Positions 9,177 to 17,879 of a stretch of DNA of 64,000 nt are shown one piece after another. The stretch's first letter is position 1, and each line of letters starts with the position of its first letter. Both the position numbers and the translations under genes were made by a program. The notes below the pieces were generated by a model. That model was not told where the DNA came from. It saw nothing but the letters and a program-made list of their open reading frames with translations, and did not search any database. The DNA is from Aureimonas altamirensis (GTDB lineage Bacteria > Pseudomonadota > Alphaproteobacteria > Rhizobiales > Rhizobiaceae), in NCBI RefSeq assembly GCF_023702225.1, contig NZ_JAMQCO010000001.1:1-64000 (forward strand), read 5' to 3'.

Positions 9177-9953
9177 ATGAACGGTTTTGCCGACTGGCTT
9201 GCGGCCACGGCCCAGATGCAACAGGCGATGCAAGGGCTTCAGGCGCAGTTTCGCCTGAGCGAGCACGAGATGCGCGAGGCGACGGATGCCCTCGCCCCCG
9301 CCTTTCTGCTGGGCCTTCGCCGACTGCAGGCCAACCAGGCCGCATTCGCCGACATGATGGCGAAGGTTTCCCTGCTGCCGGCGGACAGTCGCGCCGCGGG
9401 CAGCACGGCCATGAAGGGCCTGTTCGGACCGGCCGGGCTTGCCGACGCGGTGGCGCGCCAGGCCTCGATGGTCAGCGGGCTGGCGCCCGACACGCTGATG
9501 AAGATGATGCCGACCCTGTCCGCCATGACGCTCGAGGCGTTCATGCACAATGCCGGCGGCCGGCCCGATCGTCAGCCCCTGCCCTCCGATACCGCCGGCG
9601 TCTGGATGGCGGAGGTGATGCGCCGGTCGGCCAATGCGATGGAGGCCTTCAGCCGGCCATCCGGCCGGGACGCCGCGCCCGATCCCGCCGCCGCCATGAC
9701 CCGTCTCTTCTCCGACGCGTTCAAGGGCTTTCCGTGGCCCTTCGCCATGGACGCCGCCGAATCGCCCCAGACCACCAGGGCCGAAGAAGCCACGCCGCAG
9801 CCGGCGCCGACGGCGGAGCGCCAGCGCACGCCCATGGACATGGCTTTCGACATGATGGCCAGCGGCCGCGAGATGCAGGCCGGATACTGGCGCGACATGA
9901 TGGCCGTCTTCGAGCGGCACCCGCCTTCCCGGAGGCCGGGAAAGAGCCGATGA
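9177..9953 (+). CDS. DUF937-like protein
   Basis: The 258-residue, Met- and Ala-rich helical protein has no signal peptide or membrane span. The LSEHEMREATDALAPAFLLGL region near residues 25-45 and the later LFGPAGLADAVARQA and MMPTLSAM segments resemble DUF937 proteins of Rhizobiales. The C-terminus keeps the family's second amphipathic block (MDMAFDMMASGREMQAGYW). The ATG at 9177 has GGAAAAGG upstream. Function is unknown for the family. The assignment rests on recalled pattern only. Confidence 0.75.
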   Translation: MNGFADWLAATAQMQQAMQGLQAQFRLSEHEMREATDALAPAFLLGLRRLQANQAAFADMMAKVSLLPADSRAAGSTAMKGLFGPAGLADAVARQASMVSGLAPDTLMKMMPTLSAMTLEAFMHNAGGRPDRQPLPSDTAGVWMAEVMRRSANAMEAFSRPSGRDAAPDPAAAMTRLFSDAFKGFPWPFAMDAAESPQTTRAEEATPQPAPTAERQRTPMDMAFDMMASGREMQAGYWRDMMAVFERHPPSRRPGKSR

Positions 9954-10060
9954 CCCCCTGTCCTTCCACGCCGGCCCGGCCTGCGTGCCATCTCCCGATC
10001 TCTCTGGGCCATGCGCCCTCCCTGGGCCGTCGCGCCCGCTGAAAAGGTTCCCCGAGCCGG

Positions 10061-11377
10061 ATGCTTGTCTTCAACGCAGTCGTCGTAATCTTCCTTATTT
10101 TCCTGAATGGCTTCTTCGCCATGTCCGAACTGGCCGTCGTCTCCGCACGGCGCGGCCGCCTGCAGCAAATGGCGCAGGAGGGCAGCAAGGGTGCCGCCCG
10201 CGCCCTGAAGCTCGTGGACGATCCCACCAGCTTCCTGTCCACGGTGCAGGTCGGCATCACCCTCGTCGGCATATTCGCCGGCGCCTTCGGCGCCTCGGCC
10301 TTTGCCGGCCCGCTGGCCGAGATCCTCGATCCGCTGCCCGTCGTCGGCGCCTATTCGCAGGGTACGGCCTTCGCCATCGTCGTCGTCATCATCACCTACC
10401 TGTCGCTCATCCTCGGCGAACTGGTTCCCAAGCGGTTCGCCCTGACGCATTCGGAGCGGATCGCCGCCTTCGTCGCGCCCTTCATGCTGCTGCTCGCCAG
10501 GATCGGCGCGCCGATCGTGTGGTTCCTGCGCATATCGACGGAAACCGTCTCTCGCCTCGTCGGCGTCCCCAGCCAGGCCGAGAACACGGTGACGGAGGAA
10601 GAGGTGAAGGCGATGATCGCCGAAGGCACGCAGAGCGGCGTCTTCGAGCCGAAGGAACGGGAAATGATCGAAGGCGTGCTGCGCATCGCCGACAGGACGG
10701 CCCGCTCCGTCATGGTGCCGCGCCCGGACGTCTTCTGGGTGTCGATCGAGGACGAGCCGACCGCCGTCCTGGACGAGATCCGCACGAGCGGCCATTCCCG
10801 CATACCGGTGGCGGGGGAAAACCCCGACGACATCATCGGCGTGGTGCAGGCGAAGGACCTTCTGGACCAGTTCCGCGAGTCCGGCGGCATCGACGTGCGG
10901 ACCGCGCTGCGCGAGCCGCTCTACGTCAACGAGGCGATGCCGGTGCTGAAGCTTCTGGACCGCTTCCAGTCCGCCTCCACGCACATGGCCATCGTGCTGG
11001 ACGAGTACGGCTCCTTCGAAGGCGTCGTCACCCCCACCGACATCCTCGCGTCCATCGCCGGCGCATTGCCGGAGGGCATCGAGGAAGAGCACGGCGTGAC
11101 GCGGCGGGCCGACGGCTCCTGGCTGGTGGATGCCGGCATGACGGTCGACAATGTCGAGCGCGCCCTTGTCCAGCTTACCTTCCCCCGGGACCGCGACTAC
11201 GAGACGCTGGCCGGCTTCATCCTGGACGAGATCGGGCATATTCCCGAAGTCGGCGAGGTGCTGACCTACGAGGACTGGACCTTCGAGATCGTCGACATGG
11301 ACGGCCGCCGCATCGACAAGGTTCTGGCCACGCACCAGCCGGCGCATCCCGTGGGCGGCGAGATGTCCGAGTTCTGA
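10061..11377 (+). CDS. CNNM/CorC (hemolysin-like) family membrane protein
   Basis: The 438-residue protein has an N-terminal DUF21/CNNM membrane domain (about four hydrophobic segments in residues 1-160, including the LGELVPKRFAL signature), then a CBS pair at roughly 205-335, and a C-terminal CorC_HlyC domain. Proteins of this layout are linked to magnesium or cobalt efflux; the old name 'hemolysin' is misleading. It stands alone on the plus strand, about 110 bases after the DUF937 gene, and the TTG-started LysR gene follows 7 bases later. Confidence 0.9.
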   Translation: MLVFNAVVVIFLIFLNGFFAMSELAVVSARRGRLQQMAQEGSKGAARALKLVDDPTSFLSTVQVGITLVGIFAGAFGASAFAGPLAEILDPLPVVGAYSQGTAFAIVVVIITYLSLILGELVPKRFALTHSERIAAFVAPFMLLLARIGAPIVWFLRISTETVSRLVGVPSQAENTVTEEEVKAMIAEGTQSGVFEPKEREMIEGVLRIADRTARSVMVPRPDVFWVSIEDEPTAVLDEIRTSGHSRIPVAGENPDDIIGVVQAKDLLDQFRESGGIDVRTALREPLYVNEAMPVLKLLDRFQSASTHMAIVLDEYGSFEGVVTPTDILASIAGALPEGIEEEHGVTRRADGSWLVDAGMTVDNVERALVQLTFPRDRDYETLAGFILDEIGHIPEVGEVLTYEDWTFEIVDMDGRRIDKVLATHQPAHPVGGEMSEF

Positions 11378-11384
11378 GCCGGCC

Positions 11385-12293
11385 TTGGCGTCCCTCGACC
11401 TCATCCGCCGGATCGACCTGACCAGCCTCCGGCTGTTCGTGACCGTATGCGACGAGCAGCATCTGACGCGCGCGGCGGAGCGCGAGAACATCGCGCCATC
11501 CGCCCTGTCCAAGCGGCTGGCGGAGCTGGAGGCGGTCCTGGGCGCGGCGCTGTTTACGCGCCATCCGCGCGGCATGAGCGCGACCGTGGCGGGAGAGGCC
11601 CTGCTGGGGCACGCTCGCGCCATCCTGGCCAATGTCGAGCGCATGGGCGCCGAACTGGCGGACCACGCCGGCGGCATGCTGGGCCATGTGCGGATACTTG
11701 CCAACATCTCGACCATCGTGGAGTTCCTGCCGGAGGATCTGTCGAGCTTCTACAAGACGCATCCCGGCATCCGCATCGAACTGGAAGAGCGCACCAGCGC
11801 CGCCGTCATCCGCGGCGTGGAGGAAGGCGTCGGCGACATCGGCCTTTGCGTCGCCACCATGGACAGCCGCGCGCTGTTCGCCGCCCCCTATCGCCGCGAC
11901 CGGCTGATGCTGGCCGTACGCGCCGACCATCCGCTGGCGCGGTGCACCGAAATCGGCTTTGCCGATACGCTGGAATACGAGCATATCGGCCTGCACCAAG
12001 ACAGCGCCATCTATCGCCGCTCCGAAATCGCCGCCGCGATGGCGGGGCGCGACGTGAAGCTGCGTTTCCACGTGCCTGGCTTCGACGCCGTGCTTCGCAT
12101 GGTGGAAAGCGGCATCGGCATCGGCCTCATTCCCGACCGTGTCTTCGCCGTCATCGGCCCGGGCATGCGGCTGAAGGCCATCCCGCTGACGGATGAATGG
12201 GCCCACCGGGAGCTGAAGCTCGTCAGCCGCGATCCGTCCGAGGCGACGCCCGCCGTCCGCCTGTTCCGCGAGCATCTCCTGGCCGGCGCCTGA
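11385..12293 (+). CDS. LysR-family transcriptional regulator (probable regulator of the CoA-transferase/HMGL operon)
   Basis: The 302-residue protein has an N-terminal winged helix-turn-helix (LTRAAERENIAPSALSKRLAELE, seen in two parts around residues 25-47) and a C-terminal LysR substrate-binding domain. The earliest useful start is TTG at 11385, 8 bases after the upstream stop. An ATG further in would cut into the HTH. It is encoded 110 bases upstream of the CoA-transferase, on the same strand. This is unusual for LysR genes, which are often divergent, but the position makes it the obvious regulator candidate. Confidence 0.88.
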   Translation: MASLDLIRRIDLTSLRLFVTVCDEQHLTRAAERENIAPSALSKRLAELEAVLGAALFTRHPRGMSATVAGEALLGHARAILANVERMGAELADHAGGMLGHVRILANISTIVEFLPEDLSSFYKTHPGIRIELEERTSAAVIRGVEEGVGDIGLCVATMDSRALFAAPYRRDRLMLAVRADHPLARCTEIGFADTLEYEHIGLHQDSAIYRRSEIAAAMAGRDVKLRFHVPGFDAVLRMVESGIGIGLIPDRVFAVIGPGMRLKAIPLTDEWAHRELKLVSRDPSEATPAVRLFREHLLAGA

Positions 12294-12402
12294 ACCGGCA
12301 TTTCTTCGCGCGGTACGAACGTGCGTTTGCGCAAGGCGACTGGAACGCGGCCTGCCGAGCTTGCAAACCTGCCTGCGGCCCAGACGGGCCGGGGAGGACA
12401 TC

Positions 12403-13623
12403 ATGGAAGATACGCCGAGGCACGGTCCGTTGACCGGGCTGACAGTGATCGAGCTTGGCCATTTCGTCGCCGCGCCATTCTGCACCCGCCTGCTGGGGGA
12501 TCTTGGCGCCGACATCATAAAGGTCGAGCCGCCCGGCGGCGACCCGGTCCGCCAATGGGGCCAGCACAAGAACGGGCATTCGCCCTGGTGGTCCATGCAT
12601 GGCCGCAACAAGCGCTGCATCACGCTCGATCTGAAGAAGCCGGAGGCGCGCGACGTGGTCCTGCGTCTGGCCGCCCGCTCCGACGCACTGGTGGAAAACT
12701 TCCGAGCCGGTCAACTCGACCGGTTCGGACTCGACGCCGCCAGTTTGCGCGCCGTCCGGCCCGATCTCGTCATTGCGCGCATTTCCGGTTTCGGCCAGAC
12801 AGGCCCGTTCCGCGACAAAGCGTCCTTCGGCGTCATCGGCGAGGCGATGGGCGGCCTGCGCTACCTGACCAACCATCCGCCCGAAATGACCGATTTGCCG
12901 CCATCGCGCGTCGGAATCTCCATCGGGGATTCAATTGCCGGCCTTTACGCGGCGTTCGGCCTGATGGCCGCGCTGTGGCAGCGCGATGCCGGCCGCACCA
13001 CGCCGCAGGCCCTGACGCTGGACGTGGCGTTGACGGAATCCGTCCTGTCCATGATGGAGGGCATGCTGCCCGAATATGGCAGCCTGGGCACGATCCGCGA
13101 GCCGCAAGGCGCGCGTATAAAGACGGCCGCGCCCACCAGCGCCTACCCGACGTCGGATGGCGGATGGCTGCTGATCGCCGCCAATTCCGACCCTCTTTTC
13201 CGCCGGCTTGCCACAACGATCGGCCGGCCGGAACTGGCCGCAGATCCGCGCTTCGTCGACAATTCCGCACGCCTGGCGCATGTCGAGGCGCTGGATGGCA
13301 TCATCACCGGATGGACATCGGCCCGCAACGCCGCCGACGCCGCGGCCGAGCTGGACGCCGCCGACATTCCTGCAAGCCTTGCCTATACGGCGGCGGATAT
13401 CGCCGCAGATCCGCAGTATCGCGCCCGCGGCATGGTCCGCAGCATCGACGACCCGCTGATCGGGCAGACGCTCCATGCCGGGATCGTGCCGCATGTTCCG
13501 GAAGCGCCGGGGGATATCCGCTGGCCCGGCCCGGCCATCGGCGCGCACACCGACGAGGTCCTGGCGCAGGCCGGCTTCGCGCCCGACGAAATCGCAGACC
13601 TCCGCGAAAGGAAAGTCGTGTGA
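12403..13623 (+). CDS. CaiB/BaiF family (class III) CoA-transferase
   Basis: The 406-residue protein is a family III acyl-CoA transferase. It shows the N-terminal LTVIELGHFVAAPF and LGADIIKVEPPGGD, the INGRNKR-like block, RISGFGQTGP, and the catalytic Asp in ISIGDSIAGLYA near residue 184. The ATG at 12403 has GGGGAGG upstream. It overlaps the next gene, a lyase, by 4 bases (GTGA), so the two are coupled. By analogy with succinyl-CoA:glutarate/HMG CoA-transferase (human SUGCT, same family), it may activate the acid that the lyase then cleaves. The actual substrate is inference. Confidence 0.92.
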   Translation: MEDTPRHGPLTGLTVIELGHFVAAPFCTRLLGDLGADIIKVEPPGGDPVRQWGQHKNGHSPWWSMHGRNKRCITLDLKKPEARDVVLRLAARSDALVENFRAGQLDRFGLDAASLRAVRPDLVIARISGFGQTGPFRDKASFGVIGEAMGGLRYLTNHPPEMTDLPPSRVGISIGDSIAGLYAAFGLMAALWQRDAGRTTPQALTLDVALTESVLSMMEGMLPEYGSLGTIREPQGARIKTAAPTSAYPTSDGGWLLIAANSDPLFRRLATTIGRPELAADPRFVDNSARLAHVEALDGIITGWTSARNAADAAAELDAADIPASLAYTAADIAADPQYRARGMVRSIDDPLIGQTLHAGIVPHVPEAPGDIRWPGPAIGAHTDEVLAQAGFAPDEIADLRERKVV

Positions 13624-14552
13624 AACACGCTCTTCTACCGATCCACGACGTCGAGATCGTCGAAGTCGGACCCCGCGACGGGTTCCAGCCCATCGGACCG
13701 TTCATTCCCACCGCGCAAAAGCTCGGCTTCGTGGAAGACGCGGCGAAAGCCGGCCTGCGCCGCATCGAGATCGGCTCCTTCGTCAGCGCCAAAGCGGTTC
13801 CGCAACTGGCCGACACGCCCGAGCTTCTGAGAGGCGTAGAGGGGCACGAGCGCCTCCTGCCGCAGGTTCTGGTGCCGACGAGCAGGCGCGGCGAGGAAGC
13901 GCTGGCCGCCGGCGCGCCGATGATCGCGTTCGTGCTTTCGGTATCGGAAGCGCACAACCGCAACAACGTACGCCAGACACCGGCCGAGTCCGCCGAAGCC
14001 TATGCCGCGCTGATGCAGAGGACGCCGGCGACGATCCCGGTCAGGCTCAACCTTGCGACCAGCTTCGACTGCCCCTTCGAAGGGCGCGTCGGCCCCGACG
14101 CGGTGCTGGCGCTGCTGGAGCGCCTGGTGCCGCTGCGGCCCGACGCGGAAGTCTGCCTGTGCGATACGACGGGGCGCGCGGCGCCGGCGGAGGTGCGCCA
14201 GCTTTTCGCAGCGGCGCGGGCGGCCTTCCCGCAGGTCCGGCACTGGGCCCTGCATGCCCACGACACCTACGGGCGCGGCGTCGCCAACGTGTTCGCCGCG
14301 TTCGAGGAGGACGTACGCGTCTTCGACGCGGCCATGGGGGGCCTTGGCGGTTGCCCGTTCGCCCCCGGCGCCACCGGAAACGTCGCGACCGAAGACCTCG
14401 TGTCGATGTTCGACCGCATGGGCGTCGCTTCCGGCGTGACGCTCGACGCGCTGGTTCCGCTCGCCAACCGGGCCGCCGCCCTGCCGGGGGCGCAGGCCGG
14501 TGGCCAGGTCCGCCATGTCGTTCGCCAAATGGAAACGCCCATTCCCGGCTGA
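13620..14552 (+). CDS. hydroxymethylglutaryl-CoA lyase family protein
   Basis: The 310-residue DRE-TIM barrel enzyme starts at GTG 13620 inside the CoA-transferase stop. It has the VGPRDGFQ catalytic Arg-Asp near residue 17, the metal-binding HAHDTYGRG, and the C-terminal catalytic loop GGLGGCPFAPGATGN with the essential Cys that marks HMG-CoA lyases and separates them from isopropylmalate synthases. It would split 3-hydroxy-3-methylglutaryl-CoA, or a close analogue, into acetyl-CoA and a ketoacid. With the preceding CoA-transferase it forms a two-step route. Confidence 0.92.
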   Translation: MKHALLPIHDVEIVEVGPRDGFQPIGPFIPTAQKLGFVEDAAKAGLRRIEIGSFVSAKAVPQLADTPELLRGVEGHERLLPQVLVPTSRRGEEALAAGAPMIAFVLSVSEAHNRNNVRQTPAESAEAYAALMQRTPATIPVRLNLATSFDCPFEGRVGPDAVLALLERLVPLRPDAEVCLCDTTGRAAPAEVRQLFAAARAAFPQVRHWALHAHDTYGRGVANVFAAFEEDVRVFDAAMGGLGGCPFAPGATGNVATEDLVSMFDRMGVASGVTLDALVPLANRAAALPGAQAGGQVRHVVRQMETPIPG

Positions 14553-14607
14553 CGTATTTCGCGAAACGCATAATAATCATAGGTTGCGCACGCAATGGGA
14601 GGAGACA

Positions 14608-14664
14608 ATGCAAGCATGCCAGACGTTCGGGCGCGCCCTCGCGCCGGCGGGTCGGTGCTCGTGA
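14608..14664 (+). CDS. possible 18-codon leader ORF upstream of the ABC ATPase
   Basis: The only well-placed ribosome site here (GGGAGGAG, 14597-14604) lies 4 to 5 bases before an ATG at 14608 that opens an 18-codon frame. Its TGA (14662-14664) overlaps a GTG (14661) in the ATPase frame as GTGA. The longer ATPase starts at 14595 and 14616 have poor spacing from this site. The peptide has two Cys and no run of one amino acid. It may couple translation into the ATPase, or it may be chance. Confidence 0.25.
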   Translation: MQACQTFGRALAPAGRCS

Positions 14665-15506
14665 GCGCGGCGACACGCGCCGCGCCGGCCGTCGCGGCCG
14701 CCGATCCGGCCATCGACCTCGACAAGGTCGAGATTTCCTTCAGGCTGTCCAACGGATTGAAGTTCGACGCGGTGGCGGCGACGGACCTGGCCGTCCGCGA
14801 CGGCGAGTTCGTAGCCATCGTCGGGCCGACAGGCTGCGGCAAATCCACCCTGCTCAATGCCGTGGCCGGGCTTCTGAAACCCTCCGCCGGCACGGTCCGC
14901 ATCGACGGACGCCCGCTGGAAGGCCTGAACGGCAAGGCCGGCTACCTGTTCCAGCAGGATTCCCTGATGCCGTGGAAAACGGTGCTGGACAATGTCGCCA
15001 TCGGGCTGGAGGTCGCGGGCACGCCGCGCCGGCAGGCTCTGGAGCGGGCGCGCGAATGGCTCGGGCGCGTCGGGCTGGCCGCCTTCGCCGACCGCTATCC
15101 CCATATGCTGTCCGGCGGCCAGCGCAAGCGCGTCGGCCTTGCCCAGGTTCTGATCCGCGATCCCAAATTCCTGCTGATGGACGAGCCCTTCGGCCCGCTC
15201 GACGCGCAGACGCGCGTCATCATGGGAGACCTGTTGCTGGACCTCTGGTCGCAGGACCGCAAGGCCGTCCTGTTCGTGACGCACGACCTGGAAGAAGCGA
15301 TCGCCCTGTCGGACCGTGTCGTCATCATGTCGGCCGGGCCGAAGTCCCACATCATGGGTTCCTACGACATCACTCTCGCCCGCCCGCGCGAGATTTCCGA
15401 AATCAAGCTCGACAAGGCCTTCCACGATATCCACCGCGAGATATGGCACGCGCTGAAGGAAGAGGTGCTGAAGGGCTATCGGCAGACGAGTGGGGTTCGG
15501 TCATGA
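14616..15506 (+). CDS. ABC transporter ATP-binding protein (NitT/TauT type)
   Basis: The ATPase of an importer of the nitrate/sulfonate/taurine class. Walker A is GPTGCGKST, the Q-loop FQQDSLMPW, the signature LSGGQRKRVG, Walker B FLLMDEPFGPLD, and the switch His is in VTHDLEEAI. The start is uncertain: ATGs at 14595 and 14616 and a GTG at 14661 are all in frame, and only the GTG matches the usual short N-terminus. It overlaps the permease by ATGA. Encoded with the CoA-transferase and lyase, so the imported solute is likely their substrate. Confidence 0.93.
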   Translation: MPDVRARPRAGGSVLVSAATRAAPAVAAADPAIDLDKVEISFRLSNGLKFDAVAATDLAVRDGEFVAIVGPTGCGKSTLLNAVAGLLKPSAGTVRIDGRPLEGLNGKAGYLFQQDSLMPWKTVLDNVAIGLEVAGTPRRQALERAREWLGRVGLAAFADRYPHMLSGGQRKRVGLAQVLIRDPKFLLMDEPFGPLDAQTRVIMGDLLLDLWSQDRKAVLFVTHDLEEAIALSDRVVIMSAGPKSHIMGSYDITLARPREISEIKLDKAFHDIHREIWHALKEEVLKGYRQTSGVRS

Positions 15507-16294
15507 AGAAGCATCTGCTCCTGCCGGCGCAGATCGGCGTCGCGCTTGTGGTCATCCTGGTCTGGCACCTGTTCACCGCGACCACCGTCTTCGGCAATCC
15601 CTCCAACGCACGGTTCTTCTTTTCCACGCCGGTGGACGTCGCGGTGCGCATCTACGAGTGGTTCGTGGCCGGAACCATCTGGTACCATCTCGGCATCACG
15701 CTGCTGGAAGCGACGCTGGCCTTCATCATCGGCTCGGTCGGCGGCATCGCCATCGGTTTCTGGTTTGCCCGCAAGCCGATGCTGGCCGCCGTTTTCGACC
15801 CTTACGTCAAGGCGGCAAACGCCCTGCCCCGCGTGGTGCTTGCGCCCATCTTCATGCTGTGGCTGGGCCTCGGCATCTGGTCGAAAGTAGCCTTGGGCGT
15901 AACGCTGGTCTTCTTCATCGTGTTCTTCAACGTCTACCAGGGCGTGAAGGAGGTAAACCAGACCGTCCTGTCCAACGCCCGCATGCTCGGCATGAACGAG
16001 CGTCAGCTGCTTCGCCACATCTATCTGCCCTCCGCCCTGTCCTGGACCTTCTCCAGCCTTCATACCGCCGTCGGCTTCGCCGTGGTGGGCGCGGTCGTCG
16101 GCGAATATCTCGGCTCGGCGGCGGGCCTCGGCTACCTGATCCATCAGGCCGAAGGCGTCTTCGACGTAACGGGCGTCTTTGCCGGCATGTTCGTACTGAT
16201 GGCTTTCGTGCTGGTGATCGACTGGCTGGTGACGCTGGCCGAGGACCGGCTTCTCGTCTGGCGTCCGCAGGCCGCCGGCACGGCGACCGCCTAA
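15503..16294 (+). CDS. ABC transporter permease (NitT/TauT type)
   Basis: The 263-residue protein has about six membrane segments and the BPD_transp_1 cytoplasmic loop around residues 155-200 (ARMLGMNERQLLRHIYLPSAL), which contacts the ATPase. It starts at an ATG overlapping the ATPase stop by 4 bases. It is followed 25 bases later by the binding protein gene, which has its own strong ribosome site (AAAAAGGGAGG). It would be the inner-membrane channel of the organic-acid importer. Confidence 0.93.
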   Translation: MKKHLLLPAQIGVALVVILVWHLFTATTVFGNPSNARFFFSTPVDVAVRIYEWFVAGTIWYHLGITLLEATLAFIIGSVGGIAIGFWFARKPMLAAVFDPYVKAANALPRVVLAPIFMLWLGLGIWSKVALGVTLVFFIVFFNVYQGVKEVNQTVLSNARMLGMNERQLLRHIYLPSALSWTFSSLHTAVGFAVVGAVVGEYLGSAAGLGYLIHQAEGVFDVTGVFAGMFVLMAFVLVIDWLVTLAEDRLLVWRPQAAGTATA

Positions 16295-16319
16295 CAAGCA
16301 AAAAGGGAGGTACAATACC

Positions 16320-17357
16320 ATGACGACACGCAGAACGGTCCTGATGGGGAGCGCCGCACTCGGCCTCACATCCATTCTCGGGCGCCTGCCGGCCTATGCG
16401 CAGGATGCCTCCGCGACGCCGGAAAAGGCCAGCCTCGCGCTCGGTGTCGGCGGCAAGCCGCTGCTGTACTACCTGCCATTGACCATCGCGGAACGGCGCG
16501 GCTTCTTCGAGGAAGAAGGCCTGACCGTCTCCATCAACGATTTCGGCGGCGGCGCCAAATCGCTGCAGGCCCTCGTCGGCGGATCGGTCGACGTGGTCAC
16601 GGGCGCCTACGAGCATACGATCCGCATGCAGGACAAGGGTCAGGACATCAAGGCGGTCTGCGAGCTCGGCCGCTTCCCCGGCATCTGCATCGGCATCCGC
16701 AAGGATCTTGCGGAGGAGGTGAAGAGCATCGCCGACCTCAAGGGCCGGGCGATGGGCGTAACGGCGCCCGGCTCCTCGACGGCGCTTCTGCTGCAATACG
16801 CTCTCGTCAAGAACGGGCTGACGGCAAACGACGTATCCATCATCGGCATCGGCGGCGGAGCCAGCGGTGTCGCAGCCGTCAAGCGCGGCGAGATCGCAGG
16901 CCTGTCGCATCTCGATCCGGTCATCGCGCGGCTGGAAGCCGACGGCGACATCGAGATCCTGCTGGACACCAGAACCGAGGAAGGCACCCGCGCTTTGTTC
17001 GGCGGCACCAACCCCGCCGCCACCGTGTACCTGCAGCAGAGCTTCATCGACGCCAACCCGGTGACCACGCAGCGCATCGTCAACGCCTTCGTCAAGTCGC
17101 TGCACTGGCTGCAGGACGCCACCGCGGACGACGTCGCCGACACCGTGCCGGAGGAATACCTGTTCGGCGATCGCGAGTTCTACAAGACCGCCTTCGAGAA
17201 TTCGCGCGCCATGTACAGCCCCGACGGCATCATCGGCGAGGACGGGTTCGACAGCCTGTTCGAGATGCTGAAGACGCTGGACCCGGAACTGGCCAATGCC
17301 GACGTGACCTTCCAGCAGACCTTCGTTCCGCAGTTCGTGGAAGCCTCCAGGGCCTGA
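16320..17357 (+). CDS. ABC transporter substrate-binding protein, Tat-exported (NMT1/SsuA-like)
   Basis: The 345-residue periplasmic binding protein begins with a twin-arginine signal (RR at residues 4-5, hydrophobic stretch, AYAQ cleavage region near 27). The mature part is the NMT1/SsuA type-2 binding fold, with a DFGGGAKSLQALVGGSVDVV block and a GVTAPGSSTALL phosphate-like loop. Tat rather than Sec export is not rare for this class. Last gene of the operon, directly followed by a strong hairpin. The ligand is unknown; the neighbouring enzymes suggest a dicarboxylic acid. Confidence 0.92.
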   Translation: MTTRRTVLMGSAALGLTSILGRLPAYAQDASATPEKASLALGVGGKPLLYYLPLTIAERRGFFEEEGLTVSINDFGGGAKSLQALVGGSVDVVTGAYEHTIRMQDKGQDIKAVCELGRFPGICIGIRKDLAEEVKSIADLKGRAMGVTAPGSSTALLLQYALVKNGLTANDVSIIGIGGGASGVAAVKRGEIAGLSHLDPVIARLEADGDIEILLDTRTEEGTRALFGGTNPAATVYLQQSFIDANPVTTQRIVNAFVKSLHWLQDATADDVADTVPEEYLFGDREFYKTAFENSRAMYSPDGIIGEDGFDSLFEMLKTLDPELANADVTFQQTFVPQFVEASRA

Positions 17358-17364
17358 ACGCAAA

Positions 17365-17395
17365 ACCGCCACGGATCTCGTCGATCCGTGGCGGT
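17365..17395 (+). terminator. strong hairpin ending the CoA-transferase/ABC operon
   Basis: A 13-bp perfect stem (17365-17377 with 17383-17395; arms ACCGCCACGGATC and its complement) closes a TCGTC loop just 8 bases after the binding-protein stop. Only a short T-containing tail (CATCTT) follows. It also lies just past the end of the convergent DUF1127 gene and may serve both strands. Confidence 0.75.
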
Positions 17396-17438
17396 CATCT
17401 TACGGCAGTTGAACCGGCGCCCGGCCGGGGTCGTCGCA

Positions 17439-17705
17439 TCAAAGCCCGCGCCGGCGCCTGGCCGCCCTTACCGCGAGCTTGAACGTCGGGTCTTCCCGCC
17501 AGCTTGCGCCCAGTGCCTCGTGCACGTCATCGCGCCGGATGCCGAGATCGTTGAGGAGATAGTCCGGCATTTCGGACAGGCGGTAGGCCTGACGACGATT
17601 GCGCCAGGAGCGCCAGAGCGCGGGAATGGCCGCGAAGCCGACCCGCACGGAGGAGGCGAGACCGGCGAACTCGTTGCGGCCGCTACCCTTCAGGGTGATA
17701 GACAT
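17439..17705 (-). CDS. DUF1127 domain-containing small protein
   Basis: The 88-residue basic protein has a C-terminal DUF1127 block (RLSEMPDYLLNDLGIRRDDV) near residues 40-60. The start at 17705 has AGGGAACGAGA upstream. DUF1127 proteins in Rhizobiales are small RNA-binding-type or stress-linked proteins; in Brucella several are under the LysR regulator VtlR, whose homologue is at 59 kb here. It is divergent from the LysR gene at 17880 across 174 bases. Exact role unknown. Confidence 0.85.
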   Translation of the reverse strand: MSITLKGSGRNEFAGLASSVRVGFAAIPALWRSWRNRRQAYRLSEMPDYLLNDLGIRRDDVHEALGASWREDPTFKLAVRAARRRRGL

Positions 17706-17851
17706 TCTCGTTCCCTTTCGCTGTCGAGAAGCCAGCCGAAGCCGTTCGGCAGAAGGGCTTCCCCTGCCGTTCCAGGCCTTTGGACGCTGGCTGACAACCA
17801 AGGAGATAAGACTGCCTCATTGATTAGGCCAACGAATGTTTGTAATGCTAT

Positions 17852-17870
17852 CCATCATCATCAATGATGG
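17852..17870. promoter_or_regulatory. 7-bp dyad in the DUF1127/LysR intergenic region
   Basis: CCATCAT and ATGATGG flank a 5-base CATCA spacer, 9 bases upstream of the LysR start codon. A dyad in this position, in a divergent LysR region, could be an autoregulatory site or could simply fold in the mRNA leader and affect initiation. Nothing else supports it. Confidence 0.3.
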
Positions 17871-17879
17871 GTTGAGTTC

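Noticed and set aside
9572-11716. 714-codon minus-strand frame opposite the CNNM/CorC gene
   Set aside because: Long only because GC-rich codons rarely give stops on the other strand; no domain signature, and it spans three real genes.
13475-16294. 939-codon plus-strand frame ending in the permease
   Set aside because: Only the last 263 codons (from 15503) are permease; the earlier part is a shadow across the lyase and ATPase genes in another frame.
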